Shown here: positions 27,975-35,187 of the stretch, piece by piece
How the letters are laid out: each line of letters begins with the position of its first letter
Position numbering within the stretch: position 1 is the stretch's first letter
Source: an uncultured Clostridia bacterium
Lineage (GTDB): Bacteria; Bacillota; Clostridia; Christensenellales; Borkfalkiaceae
Direction: 5' to 3'
NCBI GenBank assembly: GCA_947625695.1
Contig: CANQPO010000018.1
Coordinates: 1 to 35,883, forward strand
Length of the DNA stretch: 35,883 bases
Notes under the pieces: model-generated
Told to the model about the DNA's origin: nothing
Seen by the model: the letters and a program-made list of their open reading frames with translations, nothing else
Databases searched by the model: none
Made by a program: the position numbers and the translations under genes

Positions 27975-30590
27975 ATGAAGGATTTTATCGTCAACGATGA
28001 GGAATCGCTCAAGCGAGCGATCGCGCGGGTGCGTGCCGCGCAGGAAAAGTTTTCCGTCTACACGCAGGAGCAAGTCGATAAAATTTTTTACGCGGCGGCG
28101 GTCGCGGCGAACAGGGCGCGCATTCCGCTCGCCAAACTTGCGGTAGAAGAGACGGGCATGGGGGTCGTGGAGGACAAGGTCATCAAAAACCACTACGCCT
28201 CCGAATACATCTACAACGCCTACAAAAACGAAAAGACCTGTGGCGTCATTGAGCGGGACGAACACAACGGCTACACTCGCATCGCCGAGCCCATCGGCGT
28301 GATCGCGGCGGTCATTCCCACCACAAACCCCACTTCCACCGCCATCTTTAAGTGTCTTTTGTGCCTAAAGACCAGGAACGGGCTCATCATCTCCCCTCAT
28401 CCGCGTGCGAAAAAGAGCACCATCGAGGCGGCGAAAATCGTGCTCGAGGCGGCGGTCAAGGCGGGCGCGCCCGAGGACATCATCGGTTGGATCGACTTTC
28501 CCACCGTCCCTCTTTCGGGCATGATCATGCGGGAGGCGGACCTCATTCTCGCAACGGGGGGACCGGGCATGGTGCAGGCGGCGTATTCGTCAGGCAAGCC
28601 CGCGCTCGGTGTGGGAGCTGGCAACACGCCCGCCGTCATCGACGAGACTGCCGACATTAAGCTCGCCGTCTCCTCCATTTTGCACAGCAAGACCTTCGAC
28701 AACGGCATGATCTGCGCCTCCGAGCAGTCCGTCATCGTCCATAAAAACATCTACGACGCCTTTAAGAAGGAGATGCAGTACCGCGGCGCCTACATTCTCT
28801 CCCCCGAAGAGACGGAGAAGGTGCGCAAGACCATCATCATCAACGGCGCGCTCAACTCCCGCATCGTCGGGCAGACAGCCTGCACTATCGCAAAACTTTC
28901 GGGGTTCGAAGCGCCCGAGGGTTCGCGGGTGCTCGTCGGCGAGGTGGAGTCGGTCGATCTTTCGGAGGAATTCGCCCACGAAAAGCTCTCGCCCGTGCTT
29001 GCGATGTACCGCGCCGAGGATTTTGAGGACGCGGTGAACAAGGCGGACCGCCTCATCCGCGACGGCGGGTTGGGGCACACCTCCTCCATCTATCTCAACG
29101 TCGAAACGGAGCAGAAGAAGCTCGAATATTTCCGCGAGCGCATGCGCACCTGCCGTATCGTCGTCAACACGCCGTCCTCGCAGGGCGGCATCGGAGATTT
29201 GTACAACTTCCGTTTCCCGCCGTCGATGACCCTCGGCTGCGGCAGCTGGGGCGGCAATTCCGTCTCGGAGAACGTCGGCGTCAAGCACCTCATCAACATC
29301 AAGACGGTAGCGGAAAGGAGAGAAAACATGCTTTGGTTCAGAGCGCCCGAAAAAGTTTACTTCAAACGCGGCTGTCTCCCCCTTGCCTTGCGGGAGCTCG
29401 GCGCGGAATATCATAAGAAAAAGGCCTTCATCGTTACGGACTCCTTCCTGTTCGAGAGCGGCTTTACAAAACAGATCGAAAAAGTGCTCGCCGAGGAGGG
29501 GATCTCCTTTGCGACCTACTTCAAAGTGACTCCCGACCCCACCCTCGCGTGCGCGAAAGAGGGGCTGGAGCAGATGAAAGCGTTTGCGCCCGACGTCATC
29601 ATCGCGGTGGGCGGCGGCTCTCCCATGGACGCCGCAAAGATCATGTGGGTGCTCTACGAACACCCCGAGGCCGCCTTCGAGGACATGGCAATGCGCTTTA
29701 TGGACATCCGAAAAAGGGTCTATTCCTTCCCCAAGATGGGCGAAAAGGCACTGTTCGTCGCTATTCCCACCACGGCGGGCACGGGGAGCGAAGTCACCCC
29801 CTTCGCCGTCATCACCGACGAAAAGACGGGCACGAAGTACCCGCTTGCCGACTATGCGCTCATGCCCAACATGGCGATCGTGGACGCAGAACTCATGATG
29901 AATATCCCGAAAGGGCTCACTTCCTGCGCGGGGATCGACGCGGTCAGCCATGCGCTCGAGGCGATCGCCTCCGTCATGGCGACCGACTTTACCAACGGGA
30001 TCGCCAAGGAAGCGCTCAAAATTCTGTTTGAATATCTGCCCCGTGCCTACGAAAAGGGGGCGCACGACGCGGTCGCACGCGAAAAAGTTGCGAATGCGGC
30101 GACGATGGCGGGCATGGCGTTTGCGAACGCCTTCCTCGGCGTCTGCCACTCCATGGCGCACAAGCTCGGCTCCTACTTCCACATCGCCCACGGCATGGCG
30201 AACAGTTTGATGCTCGAGCAGGTCATCCGCTTCAACAGCAGCGAGGCGCCCGCTAAAATGGGCACCTTCCCGCAGTACGCCTACCCGCAGTGCCGCGCAA
30301 GGTACGCGGACGTCGCCCGCTATTTAGGGTTGAAAGGGGAGACGGACGAGGAGCTCGTCGAAGCGCTCATTAAAAAACTGTTGGAGCTCGCGGATGCGAT
30401 CGGGCAACCCAAGACCATCAAAGAAGCATTGGAGGGGAAATTTACCGAAGAGGAGTTCCTTTCCAAGCTCGACGAAATGACGGAGGCGGCGTTCGACGAC
30501 CAGTGCACGGGCGCAAATCCCCGCTATCCGCTCATGAGCGAGATCAAGGAGATGTATTTAAACGCTTACTACGGAGCAACGCGGAAATGA
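27975..30590 (+). CDS. adhE: Bifunctional acetaldehyde-CoA/alcohol dehydrogenase AdhE
   Basis: The 871-residue two-domain enzyme reduces acetyl-CoA to acetaldehyde and then ethanol, regenerating NAD+ in fermentation; in other bacteria it forms long spirosome filaments. The N-terminal aldehyde dehydrogenase half has the catalytic Cys247 in NGMICASEQS and the VGAGNTPAVID loop. The C-terminal iron-dependent alcohol dehydrogenase half starts near VYFKRGCLPLALRELG and carries GGGSPMDAAKIMWVLYEHP, TTAGTGSEVTPFAVITDEKTGTKYPLADY and the His-rich metal site (CHSMAHKLGSYFHIAHGMAN). The ATG at 27975 is chosen because upstream in-frame starts lie in or before the promoter. Length matches E. coli AdhE (891). 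This implies ethanol-producing anaerobic metabolism. Confidence 0.98.
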   Translation: MKDFIVNDEESLKRAIARVRAAQEKFSVYTQEQVDKIFYAAAVAANRARIPLAKLAVEETGMGVVEDKVIKNHYASEYIYNAYKNEKTCGVIERDEHNGYTRIAEPIGVIAAVIPTTNPTSTAIFKCLLCLKTRNGLIISPHPRAKKSTIEAAKIVLEAAVKAGAPEDIIGWIDFPTVPLSGMIMREADLILATGGPGMVQAAYSSGKPALGVGAGNTPAVIDETADIKLAVSSILHSKTFDNGMICASEQSVIVHKNIYDAFKKEMQYRGAYILSPEETEKVRKTIIINGALNSRIVGQTACTIAKLSGFEAPEGSRVLVGEVESVDLSEEFAHEKLSPVLAMYRAEDFEDAVNKADRLIRDGGLGHTSSIYLNVETEQKKLEYFRERMRTCRIVVNTPSSQGGIGDLYNFRFPPSMTLGCGSWGGNSVSENVGVKHLINIKTVAERRENMLWFRAPEKVYFKRGCLPLALRELGAEYHKKKAFIVTDSFLFESGFTKQIEKVLAEEGISFATYFKVTPDPTLACAKEGLEQMKAFAPDVIIAVGGGSPMDAAKIMWVLYEHPEAAFEDMAMRFMDIRKRVYSFPKMGEKALFVAIPTTAGTGSEVTPFAVITDEKTGTKYPLADYALMPNMAIVDAELMMNIPKGLTSCAGIDAVSHALEAIASVMATDFTNGIAKEALKILFEYLPRAYEKGAHDAVAREKVANAATMAGMAFANAFLGVCHSMAHKLGSYFHIAHGMANSLMLEQVIRFNSSEAPAKMGTFPQYAYPQCRARYADVARYLGLKGETDEELVEALIKKLLELADAIGQPKTIKEALEGKFTEEEFLSKLDEMTEAAFDDQCTGANPRYPLMSEIKEMYLNAYYGATRK

Positions 30591-30668
30591 CCGTAAGGTT
30601 GGTTGAATACGGAATTTCAGCTTCCCCATAAACTCTTCCGTCAGTGCCAAATAGGAAGAGCGGGGGAG

Positions 30669-30698
30669 AGCGGCACAGTTTCGGCTGTGCCGCTTTTT
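30669..30698 (+). terminator. adhE terminator
   Basis: A perfect 10-bp stem, AGCGGCACAG with CTGTGCCGCT, and a TTTTT tail, about 80 bp past the adhE stop. Confidence 0.9.
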
Positions 30699-30725
30699 CG
30701 TGCGAATAAACGGCGTTATTTGCCC

Positions 30726-30764
30726 GTTAGCATAGTACTATGTCAGACATAGTACTATGCTAAC
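30726..30764. repeat. Dispersed palindrome, site D: perfect 39-nt palindrome
   Basis: Two perfect 19-nt arms (30726-30744 and 30746-30764) surround a single central A. The core 17-mer is ACTATGTCAGACATAGT (30737-30753). It lies between the terminators of two convergent genes, so promoter function is unlikely at this copy. Confidence 0.85.
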
Positions 30765-30774
30765 CCCCGAAAAT

Positions 30775-30807
30775 CAAAAAGAAAGGCGCCCGACTCGGGC
30801 GCCTTTC
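30775..30807 (-). terminator. rplI terminator
   Basis: On the minus strand a near-perfect palindrome, AAAGGCGCCCGA with TCGGGCGCCTTT, is followed by CTTTTTG. It lies about 16 bp past the rplI stop. Confidence 0.9.
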
Positions 30808-30822
30808 AAAAATACTATGTAA

Positions 30823-31266
30823 TTACAGAGGGGAGACCACGATCTTGATCTTTGCCGAAACGCCCTCGATAAATTTGACTTCCACCTCATACTCGCCCAC
30901 GTTTTTGATGGGCTCTTTGGTGACGATCCGCTTTTTGTCCACTTCATAGCCGAGCTCTAAAAGGGCGGAGGAAATCTTTTCGGTGGTGACCGAGCCGAAC
31001 ACCTTGCCGTTTTCGCCTGCGCGGATGGAGACGGGCACCGTCACGCCGTTGAGCTTTGCCGCAAGCTCCTTCTGCGCCTTGATGTTTTCCGCCTTATGAA
31101 ACTCGTCCGCATTCTTCCGCTGGTTGATCTCGTTGATGCCCGAAGAGGTGGCGATCTCCGCAAGCCCCTTTTTGAGCAGGAAGTTTTTCGCATAGCCGTC
31201 CGAGACTTCAAGGATGTCTCCCTTTTTGCCGCTGCCTTTTACGTCCGCCTTGAGAATGACTTTCAT
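30823..31266 (-). CDS. rplI: 50S ribosomal protein L9
   Basis: The 147-residue L9 binds 23S rRNA with its N-terminal domain and projects a second domain across the ribosome surface, limiting frameshifting. The N-terminal signature [36 protein letters not shown] is clear; the connecting helix ([27 protein letters not shown]) and C-terminal domain ([35 protein letters not shown]) complete it. Start ATG 31266 has AAAGGAG. It is a single-gene unit here, not with rpsF-ssb-rpsR or dnaB as often seen. Confidence 0.98.
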   Translation of the reverse strand: MKVILKADVKGSGKKGDILEVSDGYAKNFLLKKGLAEIATSSGINEINQRKNADEFHKAENIKAQKELAAKLNGVTVPVSIRAGENGKVFGSVTTEKISSALLELGYEVDKKRIVTKEPIKNVGEYEVEVKFIEGVSAKIKIVVSPL

Positions 31267-31288
31267 GATTTTCTTCTCCTTTTGGTAT

Positions 31289-31317
31289 ATTTTAACAGAG
31301 CGGCGGGGGTTTGTCAA
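31289..31317 (-). promoter_or_regulatory. rplI promoter
   Basis: Minus strand TTGACA (31317-31312), 17 bp, TAAAAT (31294-31289), 22 bp before the ATG. Confidence 0.85.
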
Positions 31318-31371
31318 CCTTTTCCGATAAAATTACAAAAACGGCGCAAAATAGGGGAGAAGGAGGGGAAT

Positions 31372-31524
31372 ATGGAACAGATCAACAAGGGCGTTTCCTG
31401 CGGCGTCACCGAGTGCCGTTTCAATCAGGACGGCATGCACTGCGAGCTCGACAGGATCCACGTCGGCAACACCTGCGACTGCGAACACTGCACCTGTTGC
31501 GACAGCTACCAAAAGCGCAGATAA
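31372..31524 (+). CDS. DUF1540-type Cys-rich miniprotein
   Basis: A 50-residue protein with eight cysteines, beginning MEQINKGVSCGVTECRFNQDGMHCELDRIHVGN and ending CDCEHCTCCDSYQKRR. The spacing CxxxxCxxNxxxxxCxxxxIxVG is that of DUF1540, small proteins common in Clostridia and thought to bind metal. A strong AAGGAGGGG precedes the ATG; the longer in-frame ORF upstream is antisense to rplI and is ignored. There is no leader/core split or maturase nearby, so I do not treat it as a RiPP precursor. Function unknown. It is divergent from rplI and followed by a cluster of hairpins. Confidence 0.85.
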   Translation: MEQINKGVSCGVTECRFNQDGMHCELDRIHVGNTCDCEHCTCCDSYQKRR

Positions 31525-31529
31525 ACCGC

Positions 31530-31652
31530 ATAAAATAAGCGGGTTTGCGCAAGATGTCTGTTGGCGGGAAACCGCTTTCAGATAGAGCTTTTGCATGACG
31601 GCGCGTCTTGCAAAAGCGCGGGGGACGCCTCTTGGCGTCCCCTTAAATTTTT
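31530..31652 (+). terminator. Cluster of three hairpins ending in a terminator
   Basis: First AAGCGG-GTTT with AAACCGCTT (about 31535-31577); second GCTTTTGCA with TGCAAAAGC (31587-31595, 31609-31617); third GGGGACGCC with GGCGTCCCC (31621-31629, 31634-31642) followed by TTAAATTTTT, a good intrinsic terminator. The first two may be part of a structured 3' untranslated region or a small RNA. Confidence 0.65.
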
Positions 31653-31717
31653 GCGTTTGCAATTTTGGGCGTTCCTCTCAGCCGCATTTTTCGTCTTGAA
31701 TTTTCATAAAATACCCC

Positions 31718-32614
31718 GTGAAAGCTCAAAAAATCGTCAAAACGGGCCTGCCCTTCCTCCTCGCCGCGGCGCTTATTTTTGCCTGCGCTTTCTATCCCAA
31801 AGAGGAGGAGACCCCTTCTCCCGTCCGTCAGGTGGTGCGGGTGTGGAACGTGGACACCTTCGAGGGCGGCAAGGGCTCGCGGACCGCCTTCTTAAAGTCG
31901 GTCGCGCGGCGGGTGGAGAAAGAAACGGAAGGGGTGTATTTCCTCGTCCTCTCCCTCACGGCGGAGGGGGCGCGCACCGCCTTTGCGGAGGGGAACTTTC
32001 CCGACATGCTCTCCTTCGGGATCGGGCTCTCCGAGTTTGCGGAAATTTCCTTGCCCCTTCCCTACTCCTTTGCGGGCGGGGAGATGGGGGGAAAGACGCT
32101 CGCCTATCCGTGGTGCGCGGGGAGGTACTATCTCTTTTCCCTCTCCGACGATTTCAAGGAGGAGGGCACGACTGCGATCTCCTGCGGGGGGAGCAACCTT
32201 CCGAAGGTCGCCGCCTCGCTCAGCGGGATAGAGGGAGAGGAACTTTCTTCTCTTACCGCCTACACCGCCTTTTTGAATGGGAAGTACCGCTATCTTCTCG
32301 GCACCCAGCGGGACATCTGCCGCTTTGAGGCGCGGAACGTCACCGTCTATCAAAAGCCGCTCGACGGCTATTGCGACCTCTACCAATACATCTCCGTCCT
32401 CTCCGCCGAAAAGAAGGGGGTGTGCCTTGCCTTTCTCGAGGAACTGCTCTCCCCAAAGACGCAGGAGACGCTCTCCTCGCTCGGCATGTTTTCGCTTCAG
32501 AAAACGGCGGCAGAGCGCACATCGGGGGCCTTTCTCTCGGAGGAGGGGAGGGCGGCGCTTCTCGGCGCGGTGCAGGATGGAAAAAATCTTGAAAAATTCT
32601 TGAAAAGTATTTGA
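31718..32614 (+). CDS. Solute-binding-protein-like lipoprotein, short
   Basis: A 298-residue protein with GTG start, basic N-terminus and a hydrophobic signal (TGLPFLLAAALIFAC); Cys23 may be lipidated though the box (IFAC) is imperfect. The body starts VRVWNVDTFEGGKGSRTAFLKSVARRVEKET and later has EGNFPDMLSFGIG, patterns of family 1 extracellular solute-binding proteins, but it is about 100 residues shorter than that family and no permease or ATPase is nearby. It may be an orphan binding protein or a derived envelope protein. There is no Shine-Dalgarno; a TAAAAT lies five bases before the GTG. It is followed by murB, which has its own promoter. Confidence 0.65.
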   Translation: MKAQKIVKTGLPFLLAAALIFACAFYPKEEETPSPVRQVVRVWNVDTFEGGKGSRTAFLKSVARRVEKETEGVYFLVLSLTAEGARTAFAEGNFPDMLSFGIGLSEFAEISLPLPYSFAGGEMGGKTLAYPWCAGRYYLFSLSDDFKEEGTTAISCGGSNLPKVAASLSGIEGEELSSLTAYTAFLNGKYRYLLGTQRDICRFEARNVTVYQKPLDGYCDLYQYISVLSAEKKGVCLAFLEELLSPKTQETLSSLGMFSLQKTAAERTSGAFLSEEGRAALLGAVQDGKNLEKFLKSI

Positions 32615-32639
32615 ATTCGCCGTCAAAGTATGGTAGAAT
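32611..32639 (+). promoter_or_regulatory. murB promoter
   Basis: TTGAAT (32611-32616, overlapping the previous stop codon), 17 bp, TAGAAT (32634-32639). The leader would be very short, yet AAAAGGAG lies between the -10 and the ATG at 32654. Confidence 0.7.
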
Positions 32640-32653
32640 AAAAGGAGATTAAA

Positions 32654-33535
32654 ATGGAGCAGTTTACGGACCTTCCCGCGCGGTTCCCGAAAATCGGCTG
32701 GGAGAGGGGGTTTTCCTTCTCGCGGCACACCACGATCGGCTGCGGGGGGACCGCCGTTCTTGCCGCCTCGCCGGAGGATACCGAGAGCGCGGCGGAACTG
32801 CTCGTCTACCTACGAAAGAGGGGGATCCCGCACTGTTTTTTGGGCGCGGGCGCGAATGTGCTCCCTTCGGACGGCCCCTTTGAGGGGGTCGTAGTGCGGT
32901 TCGGGCGGCTGAAGACGCTCTATGCGGACGGCGAGACCGTGTTCGCGGGAGCGGGCGTCACGGGCGGCGCACTCCTCCGCTTTGCGTGCGCGCATGATCT
33001 TAGCGGGTTCGAGGCGTTCACGGGCATCCCCATGACGGTCGGCGGGGGAATTACGATGAACGCGGGCGTTGCGGAAACACATTTTTCGGACGTCACTGCA
33101 ACGGTGATCGGCATCGAAAGGGGCAAGATTGCGACCTTTTCCCTCCGCGACTGCGCTTTTTCGGAGAAATTCAGCATTTTCCAGAGCGGGATCGCCGTCA
33201 CGGGCGCATACTTAAAGGGGAGGCCTTCCTCTCTGCAAGAAATTTCGCGGCGGCTTGAAACGTTCCGCGCAAAGCGGGCGCACCTTCCCAAGGGAAGGAG
33301 CATGGGCTGTGTGTTCGTCAACCCCGAGGGGGATTCGGCGGGGCGGCTCATCGAGCAATGCGGGCTGAAGGGCGCGCGCGTCGGCGGGGCGGTCGTCTCA
33401 AAGGAGCACGGCAACTTTCTCCTCAACGAGGGAGGAACTTCTGCGGACGTCTCCTCGCTCATCGCCCTCGTCAAACAGGAAGTACAGCGCAAGACGGGCG
33501 TCTTGCTCCGCGAGGAGATCCGCCGTCTCCCTTGA
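32654..33535 (+). CDS. murB: UDP-N-acetylenolpyruvoylglucosamine reductase
   Basis: MurB reduces UDP-GlcNAc-enolpyruvate to UDP-MurNAc with NADPH and FAD, an early peptidoglycan step. The 293-residue length is right for type II enzymes. FAD-binding motifs are HTTIGCGG, LGAGANVL, GIPMTVGGGITMNAG and VFVNPEGDSAGRLIEQCGLKG, with HGNFLLNEGGTSADV and the final Glu in LREEIRR. Two catalytic positions look changed: the usual SYRxS segment reads SEKFS (Tyr to Glu, Arg to Lys), and the Ser of the GSVFxNP motif is Cys (MGCVFVNP). A typical clostridial order (murB, PHP protein, whiA) follows. It should still be the cellular MurB unless another copy exists elsewhere. Confidence 0.93.
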   Translation: MEQFTDLPARFPKIGWERGFSFSRHTTIGCGGTAVLAASPEDTESAAELLVYLRKRGIPHCFLGAGANVLPSDGPFEGVVVRFGRLKTLYADGETVFAGAGVTGGALLRFACAHDLSGFEAFTGIPMTVGGGITMNAGVAETHFSDVTATVIGIERGKIATFSLRDCAFSEKFSIFQSGIAVTGAYLKGRPSSLQEISRRLETFRAKRAHLPKGRSMGCVFVNPEGDSAGRLIEQCGLKGARVGGAVVSKEHGNFLLNEGGTSADVSSLIALVKQEVQRKTGVLLREEIRRLP

Positions 33536-33565
33536 ATTTTTACATAACATTCCGAGAACAAAGGC

Positions 33566-34342
33566 ATGAAACTGACAGCAGACTTACACGCACATACCAG
33601 ATATTCGGACGGCCATTGCACGGTGGACGAGCAGGCGGCGCGGGCAAAAGAGCTCGGGCTTGCCGCTTTTGCGCTCACGGAGCACGGCTATTCCCACCTG
33701 ATTTTCGGCTTGAAGCGCAAGGAAAAGGAGCGCTATACCCGTGAGATCAAGGAAGCCGAGAAAAAATACGGCGTGAAAATTCTGCTCGGCGTCGAGGAAA
33801 ATATCCTCGGCAGAGAGGGGACTTTCGCCTTGAGCGATAATGATTATGCGCAATTCGACCTTCTTCTTGCGGGGTTCCATGTCATGAGCAGTCACGAGAG
33901 CTGGCGGGATTGGCGGAACGGCTGGCGGGGGTACCTTGGCTACAACATGGGGCTTCACCTCAAGGGGAGAATCGTAAAGGACCAGACGAAGGCATACATC
34001 AACACCGTCAAGAAGAACCCCGTGGACATGCTCACCCACATCAATTTTCAGTGCTTTGCCGACGCGCTCGAAGTGGCGAAGTGCTGCGCCGACTACGGTA
34101 CTTACGTGGAGATCAGCGGCAAAAAGACCCACTTTACGGACGAGGAACTTTGCGACATCGTGCAAAAGACGAGCGCGCGCTTTTTGGTGAATTCGGACGC
34201 CCATTCCCCCAAGCGGCTGGGCGACATTGCGCTTGCAAAGGAGCAGATCGAGCGGGTCGGCGTGCCGCTTGAGCGCATCGACAACATCGACGGCAGAATG
34301 CCCGTGCTGCGCCTTGCGGAGTATAAAAAGAAAAATCTATGA
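33566..34342 (+). CDS. PHP-domain phosphoesterase/histidinol-phosphatase-like protein
   Basis: A 258-residue PHP-superfamily protein, a TIM-like barrel with a trinuclear metal centre. Metal ligands are in DLHAHTRYSDG (residues 6-16), TEHG, the conserved Glu in GVEENI, the His in AGFHVMSSH, THINFQC, and the terminal NSDAHSPKRLGD. Family members include histidinol phosphatases and nucleotide phosphatases; no histidine genes are close, so substrate is open. PHP genes commonly sit between murB and the rapZ-yvcK-whiA group in Clostridia. Its stop overlaps the whiA start (ATGA). The ATG lies 30 bp after murB, with only a weak AAAGG site. Confidence 0.9.
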   Translation: MKLTADLHAHTRYSDGHCTVDEQAARAKELGLAAFALTEHGYSHLIFGLKRKEKERYTREIKEAEKKYGVKILLGVEENILGREGTFALSDNDYAQFDLLLAGFHVMSSHESWRDWRNGWRGYLGYNMGLHLKGRIVKDQTKAYINTVKKNPVDMLTHINFQCFADALEVAKCCADYGTYVEISGKKTHFTDEELCDIVQKTSARFLVNSDAHSPKRLGDIALAKEQIERVGVPLERIDNIDGRMPVLRLAEYKKKNL

Positions 34343-35187
34343 ACTTTACGCAGGAAATCAAACGGGAGCTCACGCGGCGCGCGCCGCGCACGCGGGAGGA
34401 GGGGATTGCCCTTCTCTGCGGCGTGTTGGACGCGGGCGGCAGAAGGGAAAACGGGGGCTGTTTTCTCTCTCTTGAGAGCGAGAGCACGGCGGAATATCTT
34501 CTCGCCCTTTCGGAGAACGTCGGCGGCGAAATGACCCTGACGGAGGCCTCGCTCGATCCCAAGCACGGCAAGGACAAGCTCACCTTCTTCCTTGCGGGCG
34601 AGTGGACGCTCGGAGAGGAGCGGACGGAGGAGGAGCGGATCGCCTACCTCAAGGGCGCCTTTCTCGGCGGCGGGAGCTGCACCCTTCCCCGCGCGGGCAA
34701 AAAGACGGGCTTTCACCTCGAATTCGGGCTCTCGGCGGCGAGCGGGGAGCGCTTTCCGCAGGTCTTGGACGAACTGCAATTTGTGTACGGCGTCACCGAG
34801 CGCGGTGACAGGACGGTGGTCTACATCAAGAGCCGCGAAGCGATCTCCGATTTTCTCTCTGTTTTGGGAACGGAGAATGCGCTTGCGCGCTTCAATGAAG
34901 TTTCCGCACAGCGGGAGGAGAACAACTATGAAAACCGTGCGCTCAACTGTTCCTCGGGGAACGCGGACAGGGCGGCGATCGCAAGCGTGGAGCAGGTGCG
35001 CGCCTTCTCTTCGCTCAAGCGTTCGGGGAAGCTGAACGAGCTTCCCGCGGCGCTCCGCGAGGCGGCCGAGGCGCGGCTCAGCGATCCCGCGCTCTCCCTC
35101 GGCGAGCTTGCCGAAACGCTGGGCATCACCAAGTCCTGCCTAAACCATCGCTTTCGCAAGCTCATGGAGTATTACAGAAAAGGTTGA
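34339..35187 (+). CDS. whiA: WhiA regulator
   Basis: A 282-residue WhiA protein: two degenerate LAGLIDADG-like lobes in the N-terminal part (start MNFTQEIKRELTRR; AYLKGAFLGGGSCTLPRAGKKTGFHLEF is the hallmark block) and a C-terminal sigma-4-like helix-turn-helix (LSLGELAETLGITKSCLNHRFRKLMEYY). In Bacillus WhiA affects chromosome segregation and division; in Streptomyces it controls sporulation. It is near the usual length (about 310). It starts within the PHP gene stop, so the two are coupled. In Bacillus and many Clostridia rapZ and yvcK precede whiA; they are absent here. Confidence 0.95.
   Translation: MNFTQEIKRELTRRAPRTREEGIALLCGVLDAGGRRENGGCFLSLESESTAEYLLALSENVGGEMTLTEASLDPKHGKDKLTFFLAGEWTLGEERTEEERIAYLKGAFLGGGSCTLPRAGKKTGFHLEFGLSAASGERFPQVLDELQFVYGVTERGDRTVVYIKSREAISDFLSVLGTENALARFNEVSAQREENNYENRALNCSSGNADRAAIASVEQVRAFSSLKRSGKLNELPAALREAAEARLSDPALSLGELAETLGITKSCLNHRFRKLMEYYRKG

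Noticed and set aside
28590..30191. 533-codon minus-strand ORF opposite adhE
   Set aside because: Shadow frame of adhE with no recognisable domain and no promoter or ribosome site.
31372..31524. DUF1540 miniprotein as a second RiPP precursor
   Set aside because: Cysteines are spread through the whole protein in a metal-binding pattern and no modifying enzyme is adjacent.
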